A stretch of 59,771 bases of DNA from Actinomycetes bacterium (GTDB lineage Bacteria; Actinomycetota; Acidimicrobiia; Acidimicrobiales; Palsa-688). The DNA is taken from contig JAJZNG010000080.1 of assembly GCA_021847945.1 (NCBI GenBank), forward strand, positions 57,540-117,310. Direction: 5' to 3'. Of this stretch, positions 51,370 to 59,771 are shown in pieces. The notes under the pieces were generated by a model. It was not told the DNA's origin, searched no databases, and worked only from the letters and a program-made list of their open reading frames with translations. Position 1 is the first letter of the stretch. Each line of letters starts with the position of its first letter. The translations under genes were made by a program, and so were the position numbers.

Positions 51370-53235
51370 TCAGCCGCCGGCCGGGTTGCAGGCGTAGTCC
51401 ATCAGGTACTGGGCCGGAGGCCCCGTATACCCGTTGCCCGCAAGCCCGTACTGGACTACGACTATGTTGCCGCCCGCGAAGGGAGCGTAGTCGGGGCCTG
51501 CAGTCCCATCGCAGATACTCTGGGCGCTGTAGGTTCCCCCGGCGGTGTTGCCCCCACCGGGGGACCACAAGACGATGCCCGGGAACGTCACCAGATTGTC
51601 GGTTATCGCTGACCACTGGTAGTAGTCGGAGTAGATGCCCGGTTCCACGTCCATAGCCCTCAGGGCGGCTACGGCACCCGAGATCACCTGGGAGTTGCTC
51701 TGAGGGCTCTGGGCACTCCAGCCGCCCCCGCTTTCGACGTCAAGCCACCACAGGCTCGGGTTCGTCCCAGCGGACCTGGCGTAGGTCACCCAGTGCTCCG
51801 CCCAGTAGAAGCCGAAGTTGTAGCTTTCACAGTTGGTGTCGCCGACTGCGCAGGTTCCAGCGGGCCCGCTCATCGACTCGGGCGGAGCCGGCGACGGCAG
51901 CGGGTTCATGAAGATGTAGACGGACATGTTCGGTCCGGCCCACTGCGCTTCGAGGGGGTAGCACGACGGAGGTTGCGCTTGGTTTATGGCTCCTCCGCTT
52001 ACCTGCACGATCGCCAATTCGCTAGACGCCGTTGGCAAGCCGGAGACACTTTGGGGGTACGCCGGGCACTGATACTGCGATACGTCGAAACCGGTCGCTC
52101 CGGGGGGAAACGGCAGGCCACTGTCGGTTCCGACCATCGCTACTATCGGGGCTGCACCTGCGGGCTCGTTGGCCGCTCCCAGGAACGGCAACGATCCGAA
52201 CGTGAACACGCCGCCGTCCTGGGCAGCCAACCAGTACCCCGTACCTTGATGAGAGGCGACCATACCCACGACCGGAGAGTTGAGGGTCATGCCGCCAGTG
52301 GACCCGTAGAAAGGGGCGTTGAAAGAAAAGATGCCGCCGTCCGCAGCGACCAGCCAGTAGCCCCCAGTTGCAGCGTCCGCGGCCATTCCGACGATAGGCT
52401 GACTCAACTTCATTCCACCCGTAGAACCGTAGAACTGGGCGTCCCCGAAGCTGAAAATTCCCCCGTCGGCCGCCACTAGCCAGTATCCCCCGCCGTCAGG
52501 TGTGGCAGCCATGCCCACTACAGGCTGGTTCAGCTTGACGCCCCCCATAGAACCGTAGAAAGGGGCGTTAAAAGCAAAGACTCCGCCGTCCGCAGCGACC
52601 AGCCAGTAGCCCCCCGTAGCAGGATCCTCAGCCATGCCCACGATCGGCTGGTTTAACTTGATTCCTCCTGTCGAGCCGTAGAACTGGGCGTCGCCGAAGC
52701 TAAACACCCCGCCGTCCGATCCAACCATCCAGTAACCGAGACCGCTCCTGGTCGAGGCCCCACCAACTATGGGAGCGTTGAGTGCCACGCCTCCCAGACC
52801 ACCGAAGTTGGTAGCGCTGCGCTGGTAGACCGACCCGTCCGATCCGATTAGCCAGTAGCCGGAGGCTGTTGGGGCTGGCGAAGGCGGTGGGGTGCTTGTT
52901 GTCGGCGGGGTGGTGGTTGTGGTCGGAGTGGTGGTGCCGGCCGCCTGGGCAGCTAACGGTTGGGCGCACAACGCAACCACCACGACAAGGCTTGACACAA
53001 CCGCGTATAAAGCCGTCAAGAAACCAGCTTTTTTTCGAAGCTTATTAATAGACCCACTCCATCTTGTAGTGCGCTCACACCACGAACGCCCTGCCTCTAA
53101 GACGAATGTCAGGTTAGTGGATCTACCGCTCCGCTTTCGGGTCGCTTGGCGTTGGCGACTTCGCGCCTGAACTCTCCGTCCCCGTCGGATTGGTGCGGCG
53201 CCCTGACGAGGCGTCTGAAAGTACGGATCGGCCAC
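51370..53235 (-). CDS. Secreted protein with N-terminal GYWLV...SFGDA repeats and C-terminal DUF1906/GH25-like domain (start uncertain, probably near 53049 or 53019)
   Basis: Signal-like INKLRKKAGFLTALYAVVSSLVVVVALCAQPLAAQA; repeats; C-term GATGFDVSQYQCPAYPQ...PSLWWLDVESGGGW...VEPGIYSDYYQW. Confidence 0.8.
   Translation of the reverse strand: MADPYFQTPRQGAAPIRRGRRVQARSRQRQATRKRSGRSTNLTFVLEAGRSWCERTTRWSGSINKLRKKAGFLTALYAVVSSLVVVVALCAQPLAAQAAGTTTPTTTTTPPTTSTPPPSPAPTASGYWLIGSDGSVYQRSATNFGGLGGVALNAPIVGGASTRSGLGYWMVGSDGGVFSFGDAQFYGSTGGIKLNQPIVGMAEDPATGGYWLVAADGGVFAFNAPFYGSMGGVKLNQPVVGMAATPDGGGYWLVAADGGIFSFGDAQFYGSTGGMKLSQPIVGMAADAATGGYWLVAADGGIFSFNAPFYGSTGGMTLNSPVVGMVASHQGTGYWLAAQDGGVFTFGSLPFLGAANEPAGAAPIVAMVGTDSGLPFPPGATGFDVSQYQCPAYPQSVSGLPTASSELAIVQVSGGAINQAQPPSCYPLEAQWAGPNMSVYIFMNPLPSPAPPESMSGPAGTCAVGDTNCESYNFGFYWAEHWVTYARSAGTNPSLWWLDVESGGGWSAQSPQSNSQVISGAVAALRAMDVEPGIYSDYYQWSAITDNLVTFPGIVLWSPGGGNTAGGTYSAQSICDGTAGPDYAPFAGGNIVVVQYGLAGNGYTGPPAQYLMDYACNPAGG
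52160..52860 (-). repeat. Degenerate repeats encoding GYWLV(A)ADGGIFSFGDAQFYGSTGG units (DUF1906-like protein)
   Basis: Several near-identical DNA blocks, e.g. gccgtccgcagcgaccagccagtagcccc at about 52336 and 52586. Confidence 0.9.
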
Positions 53236-54914
53236 GGCTTGGATCCGTCCGGACCAGGCTTGTCGACTTGGAGTGACAGGTAGGTAATCCCGCCGAGGGG
53301 TATCGGTGCCCAGAAGTTGAACAGGCGGTAGACGAGAACCCCCAGCGTGGCCACCCCTCGTTGGGTGCCGAAACCCACCAGCAGGGTAGTCAGTGTTGCC
53401 TCTATAACCCCGAGACCACCCGGCGTTATCGGGACCACCGCTAAGACGTTGGCAAGGCCGTACGCTACGAGCAGGCCGTCAGGGTTGACCCAGTGCCCGA
53501 AAGCTCCTACGAACACGAAGAGCGAGCCTGCGTCCAAGAGCCAGTTGAGCGAAGCCCACATCAAGGCCCTGCCCATAACGTCGCGGTGCTCCCCAAAGAC
53601 AGCCAGCCGGCGTGCCAAGTTCCCGAACGCCCTGCGTAACGCAACAGCGTTGATGAAAGGCGCTTTTAGAGCGAGCCGTTCGATCAACTCCCCGACTCTT
53701 TGCTCGCCTTTCGTAAGGGCGTACACCAAAGCAGCGGACAGCCCTAGGAGCACTACGCCGACGCCGGCAGCGAGCAGGTATAACGCCGAGAAACCCCAGA
53801 CCGGGATGGAAACAATTAGTGCCACCCACAAGATGACGTTCAGCACCACGGCTGAGCCGATCCCTTGAGCTCCGAGCACGAAGCCGGCGTCGCCTGGCTG
53901 CACCCCCGACTGTGTCATGAGCCGGTAGCCGAGGGCTGTCCCAGCGGCAGAACCCCCAGGTGTGCAGTGGCTGACCGAAAGGGTGGTCACCTCGATACGC
54001 ACGATCGTCCAGAACCTTAGGCGGCTGGCGGAAGGCAGGATCGAGGCGGTGAGGCGTCCGTAAGCGAGGATCGCTGCAGCCTCCAGACCCACGCCTGCCA
54101 ACAGCAGCAACGGGTTGACCTCGGAGATGAGGTGGATCACCTTGCGCGGTCCGGCAAGCTGGGGCACGACTAGGTACTCGATCAGAAGTGCGACTATCAG
54201 CAGCCGCCCGACCTGCCACACCGGCCTCGGCAATATGTGGCTGATACCCCGCCCCTTGCGCTTCAACGTCGGTGTCACCTCCACGCCAGGAGATGACCCG
54301 GCTGCGTCGGAGGAGTCGGCTGTAAAAATCGCCTCTGCGCTCATATGGGCTTGCAGCGCCCTCAGAGCCCTACCCCGGTGGGACAGGGCGTTCTTCTCTG
54401 GGCCACCCATCTCTGCGAAAGTCCGCCCGTCGCCGTCGTCGGGCACGAAAACGCAGTCGTAGCCGAACCCCTGCGAGCCTCTGATCTCAGTGGCTATAGA
54501 TCCCGATGCCACGCCTTCGGCGACGATCTCTCGGCCGTCGGGCCACAAGGCCACTACCACGGTCCGGAAGCGAGCAGCGCGCTGTGGGGTCGATCCTATC
54601 TCCAATAAGAGCTTGGCGACGTTGTCTGCGTATGTGGCGTTGTCACCGGCGTAGCGCGCCGAACGAACGCCGGGACGCCCGGCAAGGGCGTCGACTTCTA
54701 GTCCCGTGTCGTCGGCGATAGCGGGCAGCCCGGTCGCGTCTACCAGGGACCTAGCCTTCAAGCGGGCGTTGTCTTCAAGCGTGGCGCCGGTCTCGTCGAC
54801 CTCGCCGACGTCGCCCGGTCGGGGAAGCAGATCCACCTGCGACCCCAGGATCGCTTCGATCTCTGCCGCTTTGTCCTTGTTCGCTGTCGCCAGGACGAAG
54901 GCCGGTCGGGTCAC
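53109..54914 (-). CDS. rdgB: Fusion: RdgB/HAM1 non-canonical purine NTP pyrophosphatase + multi-TM lysylphosphatidylglycerol synthase/flippase-like domain
   Basis: aa 1-190: [59 protein letters not shown]; aa about 225-560: polytopic, [41 protein letters not shown], typical of LPG synthase TM (UPF0104) proteins; one uninterrupted 601-codon frame. Confidence 0.88.
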   Translation of the reverse strand: MTRPAFVLATANKDKAAEIEAILGSQVDLLPRPGDVGEVDETGATLEDNARLKARSLVDATGLPAIADDTGLEVDALAGRPGVRSARYAGDNATYADNVAKLLLEIGSTPQRAARFRTVVVALWPDGREIVAEGVASGSIATEIRGSQGFGYDCVFVPDDGDGRTFAEMGGPEKNALSHRGRALRALQAHMSAEAIFTADSSDAAGSSPGVEVTPTLKRKGRGISHILPRPVWQVGRLLIVALLIEYLVVPQLAGPRKVIHLISEVNPLLLLAGVGLEAAAILAYGRLTASILPSASRLRFWTIVRIEVTTLSVSHCTPGGSAAGTALGYRLMTQSGVQPGDAGFVLGAQGIGSAVVLNVILWVALIVSIPVWGFSALYLLAAGVGVVLLGLSAALVYALTKGEQRVGELIERLALKAPFINAVALRRAFGNLARRLAVFGEHRDVMGRALMWASLNWLLDAGSLFVFVGAFGHWVNPDGLLVAYGLANVLAVVPITPGGLGVIEATLTTLLVGFGTQRGVATLGVLVYRLFNFWAPIPLGGITYLSLQVDKPGPDGSKPWPIRTFRRLVRAPHQSDGDGEFRREVANAKRPESGAVDPLT

Positions 54915-55663
54915 ACTGTTCGGTCTGGGGGTGGGTCCGCTAGCAGGGCCGACTGCGCGTCAAGCAGCGAGGAGATCCCCGACTGCGCGAGCGACAGTAG
55001 CTCGTCGAGCTCAGAACGGCTGTAGGGAGCGCCTTCCGCTGTGCCCTGCACCTCGACGAAACGGCCGGATGAGGTCATCACTACGTTCATGTCCACCTCA
55101 GCCCGACTGTCCTCGCTGTAGGCCAAGTCGAGCATCGCCTCTCCGCCCACCCTGCCGACGGACACCGCTGCGCAAGCTTCCCTCAGAGGATGCCTCTCCA
55201 ACTTCTTCGCAGACACAAGGCGGCTGCACGCGTCGTGGAGTGCGAGGTACGCGCCGCAGATGCTGGCCGTCCGGGTCCCCCCGTCAGCTTGGAGAACGTC
55301 GCAGTCCAGGATGATCTGCGTCTCGGGGAGCGCTTCCAGGTCGGTCACGGCCCGAAGCGAGCGGCCTATCAAGCGCTGGATCTCCTGCGTGCGGCCGGAC
55401 TGTTTGCCCCTGGCTGCCTCCCGGTCGACACGCTCGGGGGAGGAACCCGGAAGCATCGAGTATTCGGCGGTTACCCAACCTCTTCCGGTGTTTCTCATCC
55501 ACCGGGGGACGTCTTGCGCCACCGACGCGGTACACAGCACGACGGTGCGGCCCATTCTCACCAACACCGACCCAGCCGAGAAAGCTGTGAAGTCCCTCAC
55601 GAACTCGACGGGCCGCAGATCGTCGCAGCCACGGCCGTCAAGCCTTAGGGTGCCGTCTATCAC
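54911..55663 (-). CDS. rph: Ribonuclease PH
   Basis: [77 protein letters not shown]. Confidence 0.96.
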   Translation of the reverse strand: MIDGTLRLDGRGCDDLRPVEFVRDFTAFSAGSVLVRMGRTVVLCTASVAQDVPRWMRNTGRGWVTAEYSMLPGSSPERVDREAARGKQSGRTQEIQRLIGRSLRAVTDLEALPETQIILDCDVLQADGGTRTASICGAYLALHDACSRLVSAKKLERHPLREACAAVSVGRVGGEAMLDLAYSEDSRAEVDMNVVMTSSGRFVEVQGTAEGAPYSRSELDELLSLAQSGISSLLDAQSALLADPPPDRTV

Positions 55664-55797
55664 AAGCGCATTCCTTTACGGACCACCGGGGCGGCGGAAT
55701 ATCTCACGACATAACGCTACAGCAGCGCCTGTGAGCGGTGGCGACACATCTGGACAGACCTGGCCCGCTGGAGAGCCCAGCCGTCTAGGCGATGGGA

Positions 55798-56745
55798 TCA
55801 GAAGTAGATGACCCTCTTGGCCCGCTCGGTAACGGTGTCGATGTCGTCGGTCCAAGCGCCGGTGGAAAGGTACTTCCACCCGCCGTCGCAGACGATCGTG
55901 ACGATCACCCCTTCGTCGATCTCGGCGGCGCACTTGACTGCTGCCGCCATGATCGCACCGGAGGAGATGCCGGCGAAGATCCCCACGTCAGCCAGACGCC
56001 TGGTCCACTCGATGCTCTCCCGGGGACCTACCACCTTGCTCCTGTCGAGCAGGTCGTAGCCGTCGTTGTCCAAGAACACCGGCGGTATGAATCCTTCGTC
56101 TAAGTTCTTCAGGCCGTCGACCATCTCGCCGGCTGGAGGTTGCACCGCCCACACCTGTACGGCTGGGTTGCGTTCCTTCAAGAAACGGGCAACTCCCATC
56201 AGCGTCCCGGCCGTTCCCAGCCCCGCGATGAAGTGGGTTACCTCTGGGCAGTCACGCCAGATCTCCGGGCCTGTGCCCTCGTAGTGGGCCTTAGGGTTCG
56301 CCGGGTTGGCGTACTGGTATGGGAACCACCAATCCGGGTGCTCGGCGGCCAACGCTTGAGCTCGGCGCATAGCGCCGTTCGATCCCTCCGAACCCGGCGA
56401 GTCGATTATCTCCGCGCCCCAGGTCTCTAAGAGCTGGCGACGCTCGATGGATACGTTCTCGGGCAGCACGATCTTGATCGGATAGCCCTTGACCCGGGCG
56501 ATCATAGCGAGGGCTATTCCTGTGTTCCCCGACGACGACTCAAGGATCTGCTGGCCCGGCGTGAGCGACCCGTCCTTCTCGGCGTCTTGGATCATGGACA
56601 GCGCCGCCCGATCTTTGACCGAGCCACCCGGGTTCCACCCTTCGAGCTTGGCGACTATCGCAACCCTCGGGTTAGGACTCAAAGAACTTATGTCGACCAT
56701 CGGCGTATTGCCGATAAGGTCCAGTACGCTCTCATAGCGGGCCAT
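55798..56745 (-). CDS. cysM: Cysteine synthase (CysM type, CysO-thiocarboxylate dependent by context)
   Basis: ARYESVLDLIGNTPMVDISSLSP...AKLEGWNPGGSVKDRAALSMI; SSGNTGIALAM; ends DGGWKYLSTGAWTDD like mycobacterial CysM. Confidence 0.92.
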   Translation of the reverse strand: MARYESVLDLIGNTPMVDISSLSPNPRVAIVAKLEGWNPGGSVKDRAALSMIQDAEKDGSLTPGQQILESSSGNTGIALAMIARVKGYPIKIVLPENVSIERRQLLETWGAEIIDSPGSEGSNGAMRRAQALAAEHPDWWFPYQYANPANPKAHYEGTGPEIWRDCPEVTHFIAGLGTAGTLMGVARFLKERNPAVQVWAVQPPAGEMVDGLKNLDEGFIPPVFLDNDGYDLLDRSKVVGPRESIEWTRRLADVGIFAGISSGAIMAAAVKCAAEIDEGVIVTIVCDGGWKYLSTGAWTDDIDTVTERAKRVIYF

Positions 56746-57026
56746 CACAAGGCTCCTCCTGCGACGGCCGGCATCAGGGTCAGGGTGTCGCCGTCGGCAA
56801 CTTTGGCATCCAGTTTGCCCAGATAACGGATGTCGTCGTCGTTGAGGAAGACGTTGAGGTGCCGGTGAAGCTCCCCGGCGTCGGTCAGAAGCTGCCCTTT
56901 CAGACCGGGGTGACGGCCGATGAGATCGTCGAAGACCTCACCTACTGTGTCACCCTCGGCGGGCAGCGCGGCGACTCCACCAGTCGCCGGACGCAGAACG
57001 GTTGGCACACGAACTTCCACGGACAT
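56745..57026 (-). CDS. cysO: Ubiquitin-like sulfur carrier protein CysO (MoaD/ThiS family), C-terminus ...AGGAL
   Basis: VEVRVPTVLRPATGGVAALPAEGDTVGEVFDDLIGRHPGLKGQLL...LNVFLNDDDIRYLGKLDAKVADGDTLTLMPAVAGGAL; adjacent to cysM and mec. Confidence 0.93.
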   Translation of the reverse strand: MSVEVRVPTVLRPATGGVAALPAEGDTVGEVFDDLIGRHPGLKGQLLTDAGELHRHLNVFLNDDDIRYLGKLDAKVADGDTLTLMPAVAGGAL

Positions 57027-57043
57027 AAATACGACCTCCTAGC

Positions 57044-57547
57044 TCACCATTCTACAACCACCTTTTCCTCTTCTATCTTCCCGCCTTCGATTTTCCAGCT
57101 CCTCAAAGCTGGGTGGACGTCTCGCAGTGACACCAACACGTAATGCCAATTCGGGTCGGGGGCCTTTGCGATGTCAGTCGGGGACGGCTTGGCCTCCGTG
57201 TGGGTGTGGGAGTGGTAGACCCCGAGGATCTGCAAACCCTGCCCTTCAGCCAATCTATCAACCTGAAGTAGAGCTTTAGGGGCGATCTCGTAGACCCTCG
57301 ATGACTCCGCGATGTTATCGGTGGCCACCACCAGCTCGACGTATGCAGTCGCCTCCGGTGCTCCCAACTCAGCTTCCTCTGTGCTCGCAGACTGTCGCGA
57401 GCAGGTGCCGGCCCCTGGGTGCTCACCTACATGGATCGGCGAACACCTCCTTTCAGCGCCGACGAGCAGGCCACAAACCTCGAGGGGGTAACCGCCGAGG
57501 GCCTGGGCGAAGATCTGCTGTAGGTCTTGTTTTCTGATCACGAGCAC
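57044..57547 (-). CDS. mec: JAMM-family metalloprotease (Mec, CysO-cysteine peptidase)
   Basis: HSHTHTEAKPSPTDIA JAMM motif; EVCGLLVG; GTG start at 57547; next to cysO-cysM. Confidence 0.88.
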   Translation of the reverse strand: MLVIRKQDLQQIFAQALGGYPLEVCGLLVGAERRCSPIHVGEHPGAGTCSRQSASTEEAELGAPEATAYVELVVATDNIAESSRVYEIAPKALLQVDRLAEGQGLQILGVYHSHTHTEAKPSPTDIAKAPDPNWHYVLVSLRDVHPALRSWKIEGGKIEEEKVVVEW

Positions 57548-57573
57548 GCAGACGACGCTACCGTGGTCTCGGC

Positions 57574-58083
57574 ATGGCAAAGACGGCAAAGAGGAGCCCT
57601 ATTGATCCCCAGAATCGAACGGTCGCCCAGAATCGTCGCGCACGTCACGACTACGAGATCGTCGAGACCCTAGAAGCCGGCCTCGTCCTCGCCGGCAGTG
57701 AAGTCAAGTCACTGCGCGAAGGCAAAGCCCAATTGAGAGACAGCTACGCACGCGTCCAAGATGGGGAAGTGTGGCTGTACGGGGTGCACATACCCCCATA
57801 CCTGTTTGCGAACGGCTTCGGCAGCGTCGATCCCGACAGGCGCCGCAAACTTTTGCTGAACCACCGGGAGATCGATCACCTGGGGCAGAGGACCAACCAG
57901 GATTCGCTGACCCTGGTGCCCCTCGCCGTCTACTTCAAGCAGGGCAGAGCGAAGGTGGAGCTTGCCCTGGCACGGGGACGGAAGCTCTACGACAAGCGCC
58001 ACGCCATAGCTGCGCGAGACGCAGATATGGAAGCACGCAGGGCTAGCGCCGGCGCCCAGCGCTCCGGCAGGGAGTTCCGGTAG
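57574..58083 (+). CDS. smpB: SsrA-binding protein SmpB
   Basis: QNRRARHDYEIVETLEAGLVLAGSEVKSLREGKAQLRDSYARV; KKLLLNHREIDHL-like, TLVPLAVYFKQGRAKVELALARGRKLYDKR. Confidence 0.97.
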   Translation: MAKTAKRSPIDPQNRTVAQNRRARHDYEIVETLEAGLVLAGSEVKSLREGKAQLRDSYARVQDGEVWLYGVHIPPYLFANGFGSVDPDRRRKLLLNHREIDHLGQRTNQDSLTLVPLAVYFKQGRAKVELALARGRKLYDKRHAIAARDADMEARRASAGAQRSGREFR

Positions 58084-58174
58084 AACCCTTTTCGCAGCGG
58101 AAGACCCGAGAATAACCTGAGAATCCCCCGCCTGCTACCCCGATACTCCCCCAGCGCGCAATAGCCTGGAAACC

Positions 58175-59344
58175 ATGACAGACACGATCCGACTGGGGCG
58201 CGTAGCAGGGGTCAAAGTCGGGCTTCACTGGAGTCTGTTGGTAATGGTCGCTTTGGTCGCCGTCGGCCTGGCGAAAAGTAGGTTCGTCATAGACGCCCCC
58301 GGGTACTCGAACCTCGCCTACGAGACCGCCGGCGTACTAACCGCGCTCGGACTGCTCTTCGGCGTGCTCCTCCACGAGTTGGGCCACGCCGTCGTGGCGC
58401 GCCGAAGGCACCTCACCGTCGACGGAATCACTTTGAGCTGGATGGGAGGTGTCACGAGAATCGAAGGTGACAGCCCTTCCCCGGCAACTGAGCTTCTCGT
58501 GTCGGGTGTCGGTCCTCTAACCAGCGCCGCCCTGGGCGGCGCCCTGTGGCTGCTACGTTCCGCACTGCTCTCCACGTCACTCTCCCATGCTGGCGGCGAC
58601 GCCCTGGCCATAGCCGCCCTCGGGTGGCTGGCGTGGATAAATATCGTCCTAGCGATCTTCAACATCCTTCCCGCAGCCCCCCTCGATGGGGGAAGGGTAT
58701 TGCACGCAGTCATCTGGCTCACAGGACGAGACCGCTGGAAGGCGACCCAGGTCGCTGCGTGGGCAGGGACGATCTTGGGCATTGCGATAGTCGTAGCCGG
58801 GTTCGTGGCCACGGAGCGCTCCCACAGCGTGCTCGACGGTTTCATCGTGGGCTTCGTCGGATGGTGGCTTCTTGTTTCCGCACGTGCCGAACTTTCAGAA
58901 GGCTCCGCCCGCCACGCGCTCGAAGGCGTCCGTATCGCCGACGTGATGCGCCCGGTTGGCGAGGCTCCCGGGTGGATCACGGTGCGCAACTTCGTCGAAA
59001 CCTACGGTGCGGCACGACCCGGCTGGGTGTGGCTGCTACACGACTGGAACGGCGGATATAGCGGGGTGCTGCTCGGCGACCTACTCGCAGGCGTCCCATA
59101 CCCCCAATGGGATATAGCGAGACCGATCGACTTCGCCATGCCGATCGCATCGGCCGTGGGTTCCGGACCCGACGAAGACGCTCTCAGCGTCGCAGGACGC
59201 ATGGGCAACGCAAAAGTAGTGCTCGTCGTAGCCGACGGCCACACCCACGGCGCTGTATTAGTTCGAGATCTAGAGTCGCTGATGCGCAACGGCGGTCAAC
59301 CCGTGGCATTCGGAAGGCCCGTGGCAGGTCAGGCCCGCTCGTAG
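58175..59344 (+). CDS. Site-2 protease family zinc metalloprotease (M50) with C-terminal CBS-like region
   Basis: LLHELGHAVVARR (HExxH); FNILPAAPLDGGRVLHAV; multiple TM. Confidence 0.92.
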   Translation: MTDTIRLGRVAGVKVGLHWSLLVMVALVAVGLAKSRFVIDAPGYSNLAYETAGVLTALGLLFGVLLHELGHAVVARRRHLTVDGITLSWMGGVTRIEGDSPSPATELLVSGVGPLTSAALGGALWLLRSALLSTSLSHAGGDALAIAALGWLAWINIVLAIFNILPAAPLDGGRVLHAVIWLTGRDRWKATQVAAWAGTILGIAIVVAGFVATERSHSVLDGFIVGFVGWWLLVSARAELSEGSARHALEGVRIADVMRPVGEAPGWITVRNFVETYGAARPGWVWLLHDWNGGYSGVLLGDLLAGVPYPQWDIARPIDFAMPIASAVGSGPDEDALSVAGRMGNAKVVLVVADGHTHGAVLVRDLESLMRNGGQPVAFGRPVAGQARS

Positions 59345-59419
59345 GAAGGTCGTCGAGCCGGCTACTCTCCCCCATACTGGTAGGGATCCTGTAGGATGAA
59401 TGATGTTGGTACTTGACAT

Positions 59420-59767
59420 GGGGGTGACTGGCTTCGACTTCGGTTGTCGATTCGGGAGAAGCGAGCCGTGGTTTCAGGAACCACGTTAAAGAGCCTGAAA
59501 ATAAAAACAAATGCCGAGCCTCAGCTCGCACTGGCTGTCTAAGAAATAGCCCGTCCGTCCGACCCCAGCCCTGCGGGTCGGGTCCGGGCGTCATCAAGTA
59601 GGGCTCACCTAGTGGTAGCGCTGGCGGACCACCGGGGAAATTAAGCTGGCTAAGGCACCTCGCCGCTGCTGGCGGCGAGCGAGGCGCCCGACATAAAGCC
59701 ACCAGATGCGCTCGGAGAAGGCCCGTTGAGTCATCGAAGGACGCGGGTTCGATTCCCGCCACCTCCA
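59420..59767 (+). ncRNA. ssrA: Transfer-messenger RNA (tmRNA)
   Basis: 5' GGGGGTGACTGGCTTCGACTTCGG and 3' GCGGGTTCGATTCCCGCCACCTCCA acceptor/T-arm pairing; internal tag ORF; smpB upstream. Confidence 0.95.
59513..59542 (+). other. tmRNA tag reading frame: GCC GAG CCT CAG CTC GCA CTG GCT GTC TAA = AEPQLALAV*
   Basis: Aligned by eye, from memory, with the M. tuberculosis tmRNA (AAUAAGC GCC GAU ... GCU CUC GCU GCC UAA). Confidence 0.8.
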
Positions 59768-59771
59768 CAGA

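Noticed and set aside
49110-52860. Regularly spaced repeats considered as a CRISPR array
   Set aside because: Repeats are in-frame, degenerate, about 140 bp per unit and encode a conserved protein module; no cas genes nearby
59184-59768. 194-aa minus-strand ORF through tmRNA
   Set aside because: Overlaps a confidently identified ssrA; 'MEVAGIEPASF' is a known artefact of translating tmRNA/tRNA 3' ends in reverse

Overview
GC-rich actinobacterial chromosome segment. Placement near Acidimicrobiia is an inference from gene content and repeat style, with low confidence. From left to right it contains: partial folC; clpX-clpP-tig (minus); tRNA-Pro and tRNA-Gly; an enoyl-CoA hydratase; a minus-strand catabolic operon (LLM flavin oxidoreductase, PLP ammonia-lyase-like enzyme, xanthine-dehydrogenase-type FAD, 2Fe-2S and Mo subunits); tRNA-Arg, a metallophosphoesterase, tRNA-His and tRNA-Lys; an unusual operon of a stand-alone amino-acid adenylation enzyme with metA-like and metY-like genes, facing an FAD/NAD(P) protein and a tandem alpha/beta-hydrolase; a cell-surface polysaccharide locus of about 29 kb (about 11 glycosyltransferases, Wzx-like flippase, Wzy-like polymerase, Wzz/BY-kinase-like protein, polyprenyl sugar-phosphotransferase, ABC-2 exporter pair, gmd, RmlC-like epimerase, orphan ACP, DUF4012-like protein); a second clpP; two adjacent secreted proteins sharing a 'GYWLVASDGGIFSFGDA' repeat, with tRNA-Leu between them; an RdgB fused to a multi-TM flippase-like domain; rph; the cysM-cysO-mec sulfur-carrier cysteine pathway; smpB; a site-2 protease; and ssrA (tmRNA). 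The most interesting observations are the RdgB-membrane-domain fusion, a CysO ending in GG-Ala-Leu whose GlyGly codons double as the cysM Shine-Dalgarno, a short tmRNA tag ending LAV (AEPQLALAV), and the adenylation/metA/metY operon with an orphan ACP nearby. No CRISPR array, transposase or prophage was found.
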